Below, in pieces: positions 1-7,907 of a DNA stretch of 64,000 nt (position 1 is its first letter; each line of letters opens with the position of its first letter). The stretch is from Acetobacteraceae bacterium (GTDB lineage Bacteria; Pseudomonadota; Alphaproteobacteria; Acetobacterales; Acetobacteraceae): assembly GCA_947475245.1 (NCBI GenBank), contig CANJLW010000013.1, forward strand, positions 36,824-100,823. Reading direction: 5' to 3'. The notes below the pieces were generated by a model. It was not told the origin of the DNA and searched no databases. It worked only from the letters and a program-made list of their open reading frames with translations. Both the position numbers and the translations under genes were made by a program.

Positions 1-1
1 G

Positions 2-1414
2 GACGGGTCGGTGCGTTGGTTCGGCCTGGACGACGGCATCAAGGAGCGCGCCGCGCTGGTCGCCCATGCCGACGGCGTGCGCTGGGTCCTGTTCACGCCG
101 GACGGTTTCTTCGATCACGCAGATCGCGGCGGCAACGAACTGGTGGGGGTCCATCTGAACGGCACCCGCAAGCAGCAACCGGAATGGATCAGCTTCAGCC
201 AGGCCTATCGCGTTCTGTATGCGCCAACCCTTGTCCGCGCCCGCCTGCTGGGCCAACCGCCGCCGCCGGGGACGCGGCAAACCGACCTCGGCGACATCCG
301 TTCTCGGCTGGCGCGCCAACCGACGGTGGAGATCAAGGACGCCTGCCTGCCGCAGGCCGATCTGTCCTGCCGCCCGCTGGCGTTGAAGCCGAACACGCCG
401 ATCGTCGTGCCCGCCGATGCCGCGAGTATTCGTCTCGGCGTCGTCGTCACCGAACGCGGTCTCGGCGTCGGTTCGCTCGATCTGTTCGTCAACGATCGCA
501 ACGCCGGGCGAAGCCCCGCCCCGGCCAATGGCGGTGCGCTGATCGTCGACGCGGCGCTGGATCAGGGCAGCAATGCCGTGCAGGCGCGGATTTACGATAA
601 AAGCGGGGCGATTTTCACCCAGGCGACGCCGCTGCTGCTGACCCGCGCCGGGCCGGCCACGACGACGGGTCGCGGCCGGCTGTTCGCCCTGGTGATCGGC
701 GTGGATCAGTTCACCGCGCCGTCGCTGACGTTGAAATATGCCGTGGCCGACGCCCGCGCCTTTGCCCAGGGCATCCGTCAGGGTGCCGCATCGGTCTATG
801 GATCGGTGGACATCACGGTCCTGCTCGATAAACAGGCCACCCGCGCCGGCATCCTGTCGGCCTTCGATCTGCTGGCGCGCCAAATCCGCCCCAACGACAC
901 GTTCCTGTTCTACATCGCCACCCATGGCGTGCGCGACGAAGCCGCCGACCGCTTTCTGCTGATCCCGCAGGATGTCTCCAACGTCTCCTCCCTGCCCGCC
1001 CTGGCGCGCCAGTCGATCGACGAGGCCACGCTCGTCGCGGCGCTGTCGCGGATCGAGGCACGCGACGCGTTGCTGTTCCTCGACACCTGCCACGCCGCGC
1101 AGTTGACCACGGACACGCTGGCCAATGTCGGGCACGAGACCGGGCGCTATCTGCTCGCCGCCAGCAGTTCGGTGCAGGAAGCGCTGGACAGCTACGACAA
1201 TCGTAACGGCGTGTTCCTGTTCGCGGTGCGAGAGGCGTTGGAGGGCCGAGCCGGGCGGGACGTCGACGGCAATCTGGGTGCCCTCGGTCTCGGCGAATAC
1301 GTATCCCGCCGGGTCAGCGAACTCGCTCGGCAGAAAGGCCACGATCAGGATGCGGTCTTCCGCGCGGCGCAGCGCGACCTGCGGTCATTCCCGATTGTGA
1401 AGGTCGCGCCCTAA
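2..1414 (+). CDS. Caspase-like (peptidase C14) protein with WD40-type tail, 5' partial
   Basis: The reading frame is open to the left edge, so the N-terminus is missing. The first visible residues (DGSVRWF) look like the last blade of a WD40 propeller, and the next ~70 residues match the linker seen in bacterial WD40-caspase proteins. A beta-rich segment follows. From about residue 222 (numbered from the GTG at 11) comes a caspase-like fold: LFALVIGVDQF, the catalytic His in ATHG (residue 305) and the catalytic Cys in FLDTCHAA (residue 360). Such proteins are predicted Arg/Lys- or Asp-specific cysteine proteases in signalling or cell-death-type systems; the substrate here is unknown. Its stop overlaps the stop of the convergent cydC by two bases, leaving no room for a terminator. 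The family call is firm; the biological role is not. Confidence 0.85.
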   Translation, partial: DGSVRWFGLDDGIKERAALVAHADGVRWVLFTPDGFFDHADRGGNELVGVHLNGTRKQQPEWISFSQAYRVLYAPTLVRARLLGQPPPPGTRQTDLGDIRSRLARQPTVEIKDACLPQADLSCRPLALKPNTPIVVPADAASIRLGVVVTERGLGVGSLDLFVNDRNAGRSPAPANGGALIVDAALDQGSNAVQARIYDKSGAIFTQATPLLLTRAGPATTTGRGRLFALVIGVDQFTAPSLTLKYAVADARAFAQGIRQGAASVYGSVDITVLLDKQATRAGILSAFDLLARQIRPNDTFLFYIATHGVRDEAADRFLLIPQDVSNVSSLPALARQSIDEATLVAALSRIEARDALLFLDTCHAAQLTTDTLANVGHETGRYLLAASSSVQEALDSYDNRNGVFLFAVREALEGRAGRDVDGNLGALGLGEYVSRRVSELARQKGHDQDAVFRAAQRDLRSFPIVKVAP

Positions 1415-3042
1415 CCCGCCGCCGCCACCGCGCGACCGTTAGACAAACGGAATATCCTGTCCAACCGTTCCACCCCGGTCAGCCGATGCGCGATCAGCAC
1501 GACGGTGCGGCCTTCGGCAACCGTGTTCAACGTGGTCAGGAAGGCGCGTTCGGTATCCGCGTCCAGGCCCGCGCAGGGTTCGTCCAGGATCAGGATCGGC
1601 GCCTGAGTCAGCAGCGTCCGCGCCAGAGCCAGGCGGCGCGCCTGCCCGCCGGAAAACCTGGCACCGCCCTCCCCGACCCAGGTGTTCAACCCGTCGGGCA
1701 GTGCGCGCACCACCTCCGCGATACTCGCCGCCTCCAACGCCCCCCACAGCTCCGCCTCCGTCGCTTCGGGGCGCGCCAACAGCAGATTGGCGCGGATGGT
1801 ATCGTCGAACAGATGGGTCGCCTGGCTCAGCCATCCGATCCGCGCGCGCGTGTCGGCGGCGGACAGGGTCGCGATATCGACCGCGGCGATGGAGATCGTG
1901 CCCTGTTCCGGCGCGGCGACCTTCAGCGCCAATGCGGCGAGCGAGGATTTGCCCGCGCCGGAGGGACCGAGCAACGCGATGCGCGCGCCCGGCGGGATAT
2001 CCAGCGTCAGACCGTTGAAGACCAGCGGCCGTTCGGCCTGCCAGCGAAAGCGAACACCCTCGAACCGCAGCGCCGAACCGGCGGGAAGCGTCGCGGGCCG
2101 AACGGGATCGGGCACCGGGGTCGGCGCGTCGGCGGCTTCGAACACCCGACGCGCGGCGGCGGCGGCATGGCCGGCCAGTGCCCCGGCGCGGGACAATCCG
2201 CCCACGGCCTCAAACGCGGCCACGCTCAGAAAGGCCGCGATGACCGCGCCGCCGGGATTGGCGCCCGCGGCGATCAGGATCGCCAGCAGCGCGGCCTGCG
2301 CGCACAGCATCGACGCGGCCCCCGCCAGGGCGGAGCGTGACGCGACGGCGTGCTGCGCCGTCAGCAACGCGGCTTCACGCGTCTGAACCGCCGCGATCAT
2401 CCTGCCCTCCGCGGCGAAGGCGCGAACCTCCCGCAGGCCGGTCAGCGCGTCGAGCGCGGCGACGCGCAGACCGCCGGTGGCCCGCGCCAGACGATCGCCG
2501 GCGGCGGCGGTCGCGCGGGCGGCGATCAGCGGCAGCAGAATGGCCGCCACGATGAGCAGCGCGCCGACGATCAGACCCAGGCCGATCGCGTTTACCATGA
2601 TCAGGCCGATCACCGCCGGAAGCAGCAGCACGACGGTCGCCAGCGGGATCAGCACGCGAAGATAAAACCCGTCCAGCGCTTCGACATCCGCCACCAGGCG
2701 CGCCAGCAGATCGCCCGCCTTGCGAAACCCCAGGCCGCCGGCGGAGGAACCGGCGATGCGACGAAAGAACCAAACCCGCACATCGGACAGCGCGCGAAAC
2801 ATCGCGCCGTGCGTCACCAGGCGTTCGGCATAGCGCAAGCCGACCCGCGCGACGCCCAGGGCGCGCAGCATCGCGAACGGCGCCAACGCGCCGGCGACAA
2901 TGGCGGAGGCCATCGCCAACCCGGTCACCGCCATCATCCCGATGCCCGCCGCCAGCGCCCCAAGCGCAATCAACAGCCCGGCGATCAGCCAGGCCGCGCG
3001 CGCGCGCCACAACCCGACGACACGAAACAGATCGCGGATCAT
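1411..3042 (-). CDS. cydC: Thiol reductant ABC exporter subunit CydC
   Basis: 543 residues: an N-terminal exporter-type membrane domain with about six hydrophobic helices (to about residue 300), then a nucleotide-binding domain. Walker A GPSGAGKSS lies near residue 359, the signature FSGGQ near 463 and Walker B ILILDEP near 484. With CydD it forms the heterodimeric inner-membrane exporter of glutathione/cysteine to the periplasm, needed for cytochrome bd and c-type cytochrome assembly. The start ATG overlaps the cydD stop in an ATGA arrangement, so translation is probably coupled. CydC rather than another exporter half is chosen from the pairing, length and order; the cydAB oxidase genes are not in this window. 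Confidence 0.88.
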   Translation of the reverse strand: MIRDLFRVVGLWRARAAWLIAGLLIALGALAAGIGMMAVTGLAMASAIVAGALAPFAMLRALGVARVGLRYAERLVTHGAMFRALSDVRVWFFRRIAGSSAGGLGFRKAGDLLARLVADVEALDGFYLRVLIPLATVVLLLPAVIGLIMVNAIGLGLIVGALLIVAAILLPLIAARATAAAGDRLARATGGLRVAALDALTGLREVRAFAAEGRMIAAVQTREAALLTAQHAVASRSALAGAASMLCAQAALLAILIAAGANPGGAVIAAFLSVAAFEAVGGLSRAGALAGHAAAAARRVFEAADAPTPVPDPVRPATLPAGSALRFEGVRFRWQAERPLVFNGLTLDIPPGARIALLGPSGAGKSSLAALALKVAAPEQGTISIAAVDIATLSAADTRARIGWLSQATHLFDDTIRANLLLARPEATEAELWGALEAASIAEVVRALPDGLNTWVGEGGARFSGGQARRLALARTLLTQAPILILDEPCAGLDADTERAFLTTLNTVAEGRTVVLIAHRLTGVERLDRIFRLSNGRAVAAAG

Positions 3043-4739
3043 GCCACACCTCTCGCCTGCAACGCGCGCCCGTCGCGTATGTCGAGCCGCCGTCCGGCGA
3101 AGCCATGCGCGGCAGCGGAATGGCTGGCCAGAATAACGGTGCGACCGATCGCGAGGCGGCGCAGACTGTCCAGCACCTCGGTTTCCGTCGCGGGGTCCAG
3201 ATGGGCCGTCGGCTCGTCCAATAGCAGCAGCGGGGCGTTCTTCAGGTAGGCGCGCGCGATGGCCACGCGCTGCGCCTGCCCGCCGGACAGGCCGTAGCCG
3301 CCCTCCCCGACCTGCGTATCCAGACCGGCCGGCAGACTGTGGGTAAAGCGGGTGACGCGGGCGCTGTCGGCGGCGGCCTCGACTTCAAGGTCCGTCGCCT
3401 CCGGCCGAGCGAAGCGGATGTTGTCACGAATGGTGCCGGCAAACAGGACGGGTCGTTGGCCGATCCAGGCTGTCAGCCGCGACAGAGCCTGCGGCACCAG
3501 ATCGGTGATGTCCGCCCCGTTGATCGTCACCTGACCGCTGTCGGGGCGCACAAACCCGAGCAGAATTTCAATCGCCGAGGATTTTCCCGCGCCGGACGGC
3601 CCGGCCAGGACCAGCGTTTCCCCCGCCGCGACCTTGAAGGTCAGCCCGTCCAACGCCGGACCGCGAGAGGCATCCCAGGTCAGGCGCACGTCGGTAAAGG
3701 CGACCGTGACGCCGCGCGCCTCCACCGTTCTGACCGTCAACGCGGGCGCGGGTTCGGGCATTGGCGGCACATCGGCCAGGGCCTCCGCCGCGCCGGTCGC
3801 GTGCAGCTTGTCCTGATAGGCGGCGGCAAAGCCGCGCAGCGGCGCGAAGAATTCCGGCGTCAACAGAAGCACGAACAGCGCCATCGCCGGTTGCGTCAAG
3901 GCACCATCGGCCAGCGCCGAACCGTAGCGGATCGCCAGCGTCACCAGCGCGACGGCGGCGGCAAGGTCGAGCGCGACGGACGACAGGAACGCGACCCGCA
4001 GCACGCGCATGGTGCGTTGGCGCAGGTCGTCGGCCGCGGCACCCAGCGCCAATGCCTCGGAGTCCGTGCGCCCCAGCAGGACCAGCGTGGCGATGCCGCG
4101 CATGCGGTCCAGGAAGCGCGCCTGTAAGCGAGCCATGGCATGGAACTGATCGCGCGCGGCGGCGGCGGCGCCGATGCCGGCGCAGGCCATGGCCACCGGC
4201 ACCGCGAGGCCGCAACCCAGCAGCACCAGCGCGGCGATCCGATCGACCGCGCAGACCGCGATCAGCACCAGCAGCGGACCGATCACCGCAAGCGCCGCCG
4301 CCGGCAGCCAGCGCGCGAACAGCCCATCGAGCGCTTCGATCCGGTCGACGACGATGGCGGTCAGATCGCCGGTATGGCGCGCGCGCAGCATCGACGGCCC
4401 GGCATGCAACAAACGGGTGAACACATCGCTGCGCAAGCGCCGCCGAGCCGACGACCCCGCCTGAAACGCAGAGCGTTCGGCGAGCCACGACAGGACGACG
4501 CGACCCAGCCCGGCCAGGGCGAAACCGATCAGCGGTGCCGTCGGAGAGGGGGCGACGGTATCCGCCGATGCGCCGAGCGCGAGTGCCAGCACGGTCGCGG
4601 CACAGAAGGCCTGAGCGATGGCCAGCACGACACCGGCAACGCCGCAGATCAGGACGGGCCTGACCGGGCGCCAGCCGGTCTTTTGCTCGCGCCGAAGCCA
4701 GACTCGCGCGGCGGCGTTACGTTGATGAGATTCAGACAT
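3039..4739 (-). CDS. cydD: Thiol reductant ABC exporter subunit CydD
   Basis: Partner half-transporter of CydC. About six membrane helices are followed by an ATPase domain with Walker A GPSGAGKSS near residue 380, signature LSGGQAQR and Walker B LLLLDEPTAHLD. I chose the ATG giving MSESHQRN (566 residues). A longer frame to 4775 adds 12 residues (MHPAHAALIPRC) unlike any CydD N-terminus, and neither start has a strong ribosome site. The gene leads a two-gene cydDC operon. The region upstream (4740-4808) is short and also holds the end of the next minus-strand gene, so a promoter there would have to be compact. Confidence 0.87.
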   Translation of the reverse strand: MSESHQRNAAARVWLRREQKTGWRPVRPVLICGVAGVVLAIAQAFCAATVLALALGASADTVAPSPTAPLIGFALAGLGRVVLSWLAERSAFQAGSSARRRLRSDVFTRLLHAGPSMLRARHTGDLTAIVVDRIEALDGLFARWLPAAALAVIGPLLVLIAVCAVDRIAALVLLGCGLAVPVAMACAGIGAAAAARDQFHAMARLQARFLDRMRGIATLVLLGRTDSEALALGAAADDLRQRTMRVLRVAFLSSVALDLAAAVALVTLAIRYGSALADGALTQPAMALFVLLLTPEFFAPLRGFAAAYQDKLHATGAAEALADVPPMPEPAPALTVRTVEARGVTVAFTDVRLTWDASRGPALDGLTFKVAAGETLVLAGPSGAGKSSAIEILLGFVRPDSGQVTINGADITDLVPQALSRLTAWIGQRPVLFAGTIRDNIRFARPEATDLEVEAAADSARVTRFTHSLPAGLDTQVGEGGYGLSGGQAQRVAIARAYLKNAPLLLLDEPTAHLDPATETEVLDSLRRLAIGRTVILASHSAAAHGFAGRRLDIRDGRALQARGVA

Positions 4740-4808
4740 GCAACGCGGGATTAGCGCAGCATGGGCCGGATGCACAGGTGTCGCGTCGACTCCGCCGGCT
4801 GGTTGGGC

Positions 4809-5594
4809 CTAATCGTCCTTTTGAATGACGGCGCCGGCCGTCATGCCGCCGTCGACGGAGATCGTCTGGCCGTTGACGTAGCAGCCCGCCTGCGAGGCCA
4901 GGAAGACGACCACGCCCGCGACCTCGTCAGGCTCACCGATGCGCTGCATGGGGTTGTCGCGCGTGGTCTTGCGGTAGCGCACGGGGTCTTCCCACAGCGC
5001 GCGGGCAAAGTCGGTCCGCACCAGGCCGGGCGCGATGGCATTGCCGCGCACGTTCTTCGCGCCCCATTCCACGGCGATGTTACGGACCAGCCCGATATCG
5101 GCGGCCTTGGAGATGCCGTACAGCCCGATCGTCGCCGATCCGCGCAGCCCGCCGATGGAGGAGATGATAATGAACGAACCGCCGCCGCGTTCGGCCATCT
5201 TGCCGAGGGTCATGTTCGACAGCCAGAAGTTGGAGCGTACGTTGGCCCCCATCACACGCTCATACACCTCATCCGAGACAGCCGCCTGCGGGCCGATGAA
5301 CGGGTTTACGGCCGCGTTCGACACGACGATGTCGATGCCGCCGCATTGCGCGATGGTCTGATCGACGAGGTTTTGCAGTTCTTCCTTGCGCGCGATGTGG
5401 CACTGGATGGCAATGGCCTTGCCGCCGGCATCACGGATGCTCTGCGCGACGGTCTCGCACACATCGCCCTTGCGGCTGGAGATGACGACCGTCGCGCCGT
5501 GTTCGGCCAGACGTCGGGCGGAGGCGAGGCCGATACCCTTGGTCGCGCCGGTGACGATGGCGACCTTACCGGTGAGATCGAACAGCGATGGCAT
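4809..5594 (-). CDS. SDR family oxidoreductase
   Basis: Classical short-chain dehydrogenase/reductase of 261 residues. The cofactor motif TGATKGIG lies near residue 15, the NAG-equivalent is SNAAVNP, the catalytic YGISK follows an IISSIGG serine strand, and the C-terminus ends with the usual VDGGMTAG. The start at MPSLFDLTG is preceded by GAGGAAA; the same frame stays open to 6116 only as an antisense shadow of the next gene. It lies 122 bases downstream of a Baeyer-Villiger monooxygenase in the same direction. A hairpin separates them, so they may or may not share a transcript. A role in alcohol/ketone interconversion for that monooxygenase is plausible but inferred. Confidence 0.85.
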   Translation of the reverse strand: MPSLFDLTGKVAIVTGATKGIGLASARRLAEHGATVVISSRKGDVCETVAQSIRDAGGKAIAIQCHIARKEELQNLVDQTIAQCGGIDIVVSNAAVNPFIGPQAAVSDEVYERVMGANVRSNFWLSNMTLGKMAERGGGSFIIISSIGGLRGSATIGLYGISKAADIGLVRNIAVEWGAKNVRGNAIAPGLVRTDFARALWEDPVRYRKTTRDNPMQRIGEPDEVAGVVVFLASQAGCYVNGQTISVDGGMTAGAVIQKDD

Positions 5595-5673
5595 GATTGG
5601 GGTTTCCTCGGCGTTTGCGTTGACGGGCAGTATGCGACGGCTCGCCCGAAGGTCAATCGCAGCGCCGAGGCAA

Positions 5674-5698
5674 CCGCCTTTCCTGCGGGGAAAGGCGG
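5674..5698 (-). terminator. Hairpin after the Baeyer-Villiger monooxygenase gene
   Basis: Perfect 10-bp inverted repeat, CCGCCTTTCC and GGAAAGGCGG, with a five-base loop, starting 19 bases past the monooxygenase stop. On the minus strand it is followed by only a short TTG, so it is a strong stem without a proper U-tract. Confidence 0.55.
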
Positions 5699-5716
5699 CA
5701 TCACCCCGGTTGTTGT

Positions 5717-7354
5717 TTATGCCGACAGAACGAACCCCTTGTAGTCCTGCGCCACGACCTCCGCGCAGATCTTCCGATAGCGGGCCATTCCGCCCGCGTA
5801 GGGCATGAATACGCGCGGCTTGCCGGGGACATTGGCCCCCAGATACCAGGAGTGCTTGGCCTGCGGCAGCAGGGTTGCGTTGGCGGCCTCGTTCACTTCC
5901 AGGACCCAGCGATCCGCCGCGTCGGCCAGCGGGGCAATGCGACGCAGGCCGTTCTTGCGCATGTGATCGATACAACCGGCGATCCATTCGGCGTGCTGTT
6001 CGATCGCCACCGGCATGTTGCACAACACAGAAGGGCTGCCCGGGCCGGTCATCGTGAACAGATTGGGGAAACCGACGACCTGCAGGCCGAGATAGGTCAC
6101 CGGGCCGGCATGCCACGCGTCGCGCAGGTTCAGCCCGTTCTCTCCCTGGATATCCATCTTCAGCAGCGGGCCGGTCATCGCGTCGAAGCCGGTGGCGAAG
6201 ACGATGATGTCGAGGTCGAAGGACTCGTTCCCGGTTTCGATGCCGTTCGGCGTGATGCGCGCGATCGGATCGGCGCGCACATCGACCAGCGAGACGTTGT
6301 CGCGGTTATAGGTTTCGAAATAGCCGGTATCGATCGGCGGACGCTTTGCGGCGAAGGGGTGATCGATGTCCGACAGCTTCGCCGCCGTCGCCGGGTCCTT
6401 GACGATCTGGCGAATCTTGTCGCGGATGAACTCCGCCGCCGTGTCGTTCGCGGCCTTGTTGGTCACCAAATCTTGATATGTCGCGCGGAATTGAAGCCCG
6501 CCCTTTTCCCAGGCCGCCTCGTAGAGCGCCTTGCGCTCCTCGGGCGTGGAATCCAGTGCCAGACGTTCCGAAATCCGGAACGGGTGGCCGTTCGGGGTCG
6601 AATGCATGACGTCGCGAATTTCGGGGAAGTGGGTTTTGACGTATTGCTTGAACTCTTCCGTCAGCGGCGCATTGCGCGCGGGCATGGAATAATTCGCGGT
6701 GCGCTGGAACACCGTCAGGTGCTTCGCGGTTTCGGCGATGACCGGGGTGGCCTGGATGCCGGTCGATCCGGTGCCCACCAAGCCCACCCGCTTGCCGGTG
6801 AAATCCACGCCTTCGTGCGGCCATTGGCCGGTGTGGTACCATTGGCCGGCGAAGCTATCGAGGCCGGGGATATTCGGGATGTTCGCCGCGGACAGGCAGC
6901 CGACGGCGGTGATCAGGAAGGTCGCGGTCAGCGATTCCCCCGCTTCCGTCGTGACGCGCCACAGATTGCCCTCGGCATCGTAGCGCGCGCCGACGACGCG
7001 CGTGTTGAACTGGATGTCGCGCTTCAGGTCGAACTTGTCGGCGACGAAATTCAGATAGCGCATGATTTCCGGCTGTTCCGGATAGCGTTCCGACCAGGTC
7101 CATTCCTTAAGCAGGTCGTCGGAGAAGTAATAGGAATAGGAGTGGCTTTCGGAATCGCAGCGCGCGCCGGGATAGCGGTTCCAGTACCAGGTGCCGCCCA
7201 CACCGTCCCCGGCTTCGAGCACGCGGACGTTCAGCCCCAGACGATCGCGCAGACAGATCAGTTGGTACATGCCGGCGAAACCGGCCCCGATGACCAGCGC
7301 ATCGAAATGGCCGGTTGCGTTGGTGTTGGAGGTTGCGATGTTATGGTCGGGCAT
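5717..7354 (-). CDS. Flavin-containing Baeyer-Villiger monooxygenase (cyclohexanone monooxygenase-like)
   Basis: 545 residues, typical for a class B (type I) BVMO. The FAD-binding GAGFAG is at residues 23-28. The family fingerprint FxGxxxHxxxWP is present as FAGQWYHTGQWP near residue 167. The second Rossmann motif GTGSTGIQ for NADPH follows about 20 residues later, and the ATGFD motif appears near residue 390. The enzyme inserts an oxygen next to a ketone to give an ester or lactone. Sequence alone does not fix the ketone substrate. The next gene downstream is an SDR, which often makes or uses the ketone. The upstream intergenic region is shared with a divergent XRE regulator that may control both. 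Confidence 0.9.
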   Translation of the reverse strand: MPDHNIATSNTNATGHFDALVIGAGFAGMYQLICLRDRLGLNVRVLEAGDGVGGTWYWNRYPGARCDSESHSYSYYFSDDLLKEWTWSERYPEQPEIMRYLNFVADKFDLKRDIQFNTRVVGARYDAEGNLWRVTTEAGESLTATFLITAVGCLSAANIPNIPGLDSFAGQWYHTGQWPHEGVDFTGKRVGLVGTGSTGIQATPVIAETAKHLTVFQRTANYSMPARNAPLTEEFKQYVKTHFPEIRDVMHSTPNGHPFRISERLALDSTPEERKALYEAAWEKGGLQFRATYQDLVTNKAANDTAAEFIRDKIRQIVKDPATAAKLSDIDHPFAAKRPPIDTGYFETYNRDNVSLVDVRADPIARITPNGIETGNESFDLDIIVFATGFDAMTGPLLKMDIQGENGLNLRDAWHAGPVTYLGLQVVGFPNLFTMTGPGSPSVLCNMPVAIEQHAEWIAGCIDHMRKNGLRRIAPLADAADRWVLEVNEAANATLLPQAKHSWYLGANVPGKPRVFMPYAGGMARYRKICAEVVAQDYKGFVLSA

Positions 7355-7506
7355 GGGGACTGAAACGCTCCGCTAAGGCTGCACTGTCAGGCACATCTGT
7401 GCTGCGCATGCAGCATAACCCTTGGCCGGGTTGGATGGCCAGATCGGGCGGCGTTTTCAACGCGGGCCGCGACGTGAATGGGTGGTGGGGACGGGCCGCA
7501 CTCTAT

Positions 7507-7538
7507 GATGTAAAAAACATCAATATCCATGGTATTGA
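7507..7538. promoter_or_regulatory. Two overlapping inverted repeats, probable operator
   Basis: An AT-rich patch in GC-rich surroundings holds GATGT-N5-ACATC (7507-7521) and TCAATA-N7-TATTGA (7520-7538, centred on CCATGG). They lie between the divergent BVMO and XRE genes and overlap the candidate -35 of the XRE gene, as expected for an autoregulatory operator. Binding is inferred. Confidence 0.5.
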
Positions 7539-7563
7539 CGGTAATTCATCTGACTCCTAACCT
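7535..7563 (+). promoter_or_regulatory. Candidate promoter of the XRE regulator gene
   Basis: TTGACG (7535-7540), a 17-base spacer and TAACCT (7558-7563) place a transcription start near 7570, about 20 bases before the ATG. The -35 is good, the -10 weak. Confidence 0.4.
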
Positions 7564-7590
7564 CCCCGGACCACACAGCCAAGGCCCAGC

Positions 7591-7857
7591 ATGATCACCG
7601 CCGCCCAAATGCGCGCCGCCCGCGCCCTGCTCGGCATCGATCAGCGCCAACTCGCCACGCTGTCCGGCGTCTCTCTGCCAACCATCCAACGCATGGAAGC
7701 CAGCGAATACACCGTGCGCGGCGTCATCGAGACGCTGACCCGCGTTGTGGAGGCACTGGATAAGGCCGGAGTCGAACTGATCGGCGACAACGCGCGCAGC
7801 ACGGGCGACGGGCGCGGCGTGCGCTTCAAGGAGGCCGGCCCGCGCCCCGGCAGTTAA
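7591..7857 (+). CDS. Small XRE-family HTH transcriptional regulator
   Basis: 88 residues, nearly all one lambda-repressor-type helix-turn-helix. QLATLSGVSLPTIQRME spans residues 22-38, with Q22 and the TIQRME recognition helix as in the HTH_3 family, followed by a short tail ending in basic and proline-rich residues. It has no second domain, so it probably binds DNA as a dimer without a sensing module, or acts like an antitoxin; no toxin gene is adjacent. It is divergent from the monooxygenase gene and sits behind the inverted repeats at 7507-7538, which suggests autoregulation and possibly control of the BVMO gene. The SulP transporter starts 50 bases downstream in the same direction. Confidence 0.8.
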   Translation: MITAAQMRAARALLGIDQRQLATLSGVSLPTIQRMEASEYTVRGVIETLTRVVEALDKAGVELIGDNARSTGDGRGVRFKEAGPRPGS

Positions 7858-7907
7858 CAGCCCCTCATATCCCCATGCGACGCCGCCCCACGGAAAGGCA
7901 ATCCGCC

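Noticed and set aside
4740..4808. Promoter for cydDC
   Set aside because: I could find no -35/-10 pair with credible spacing.
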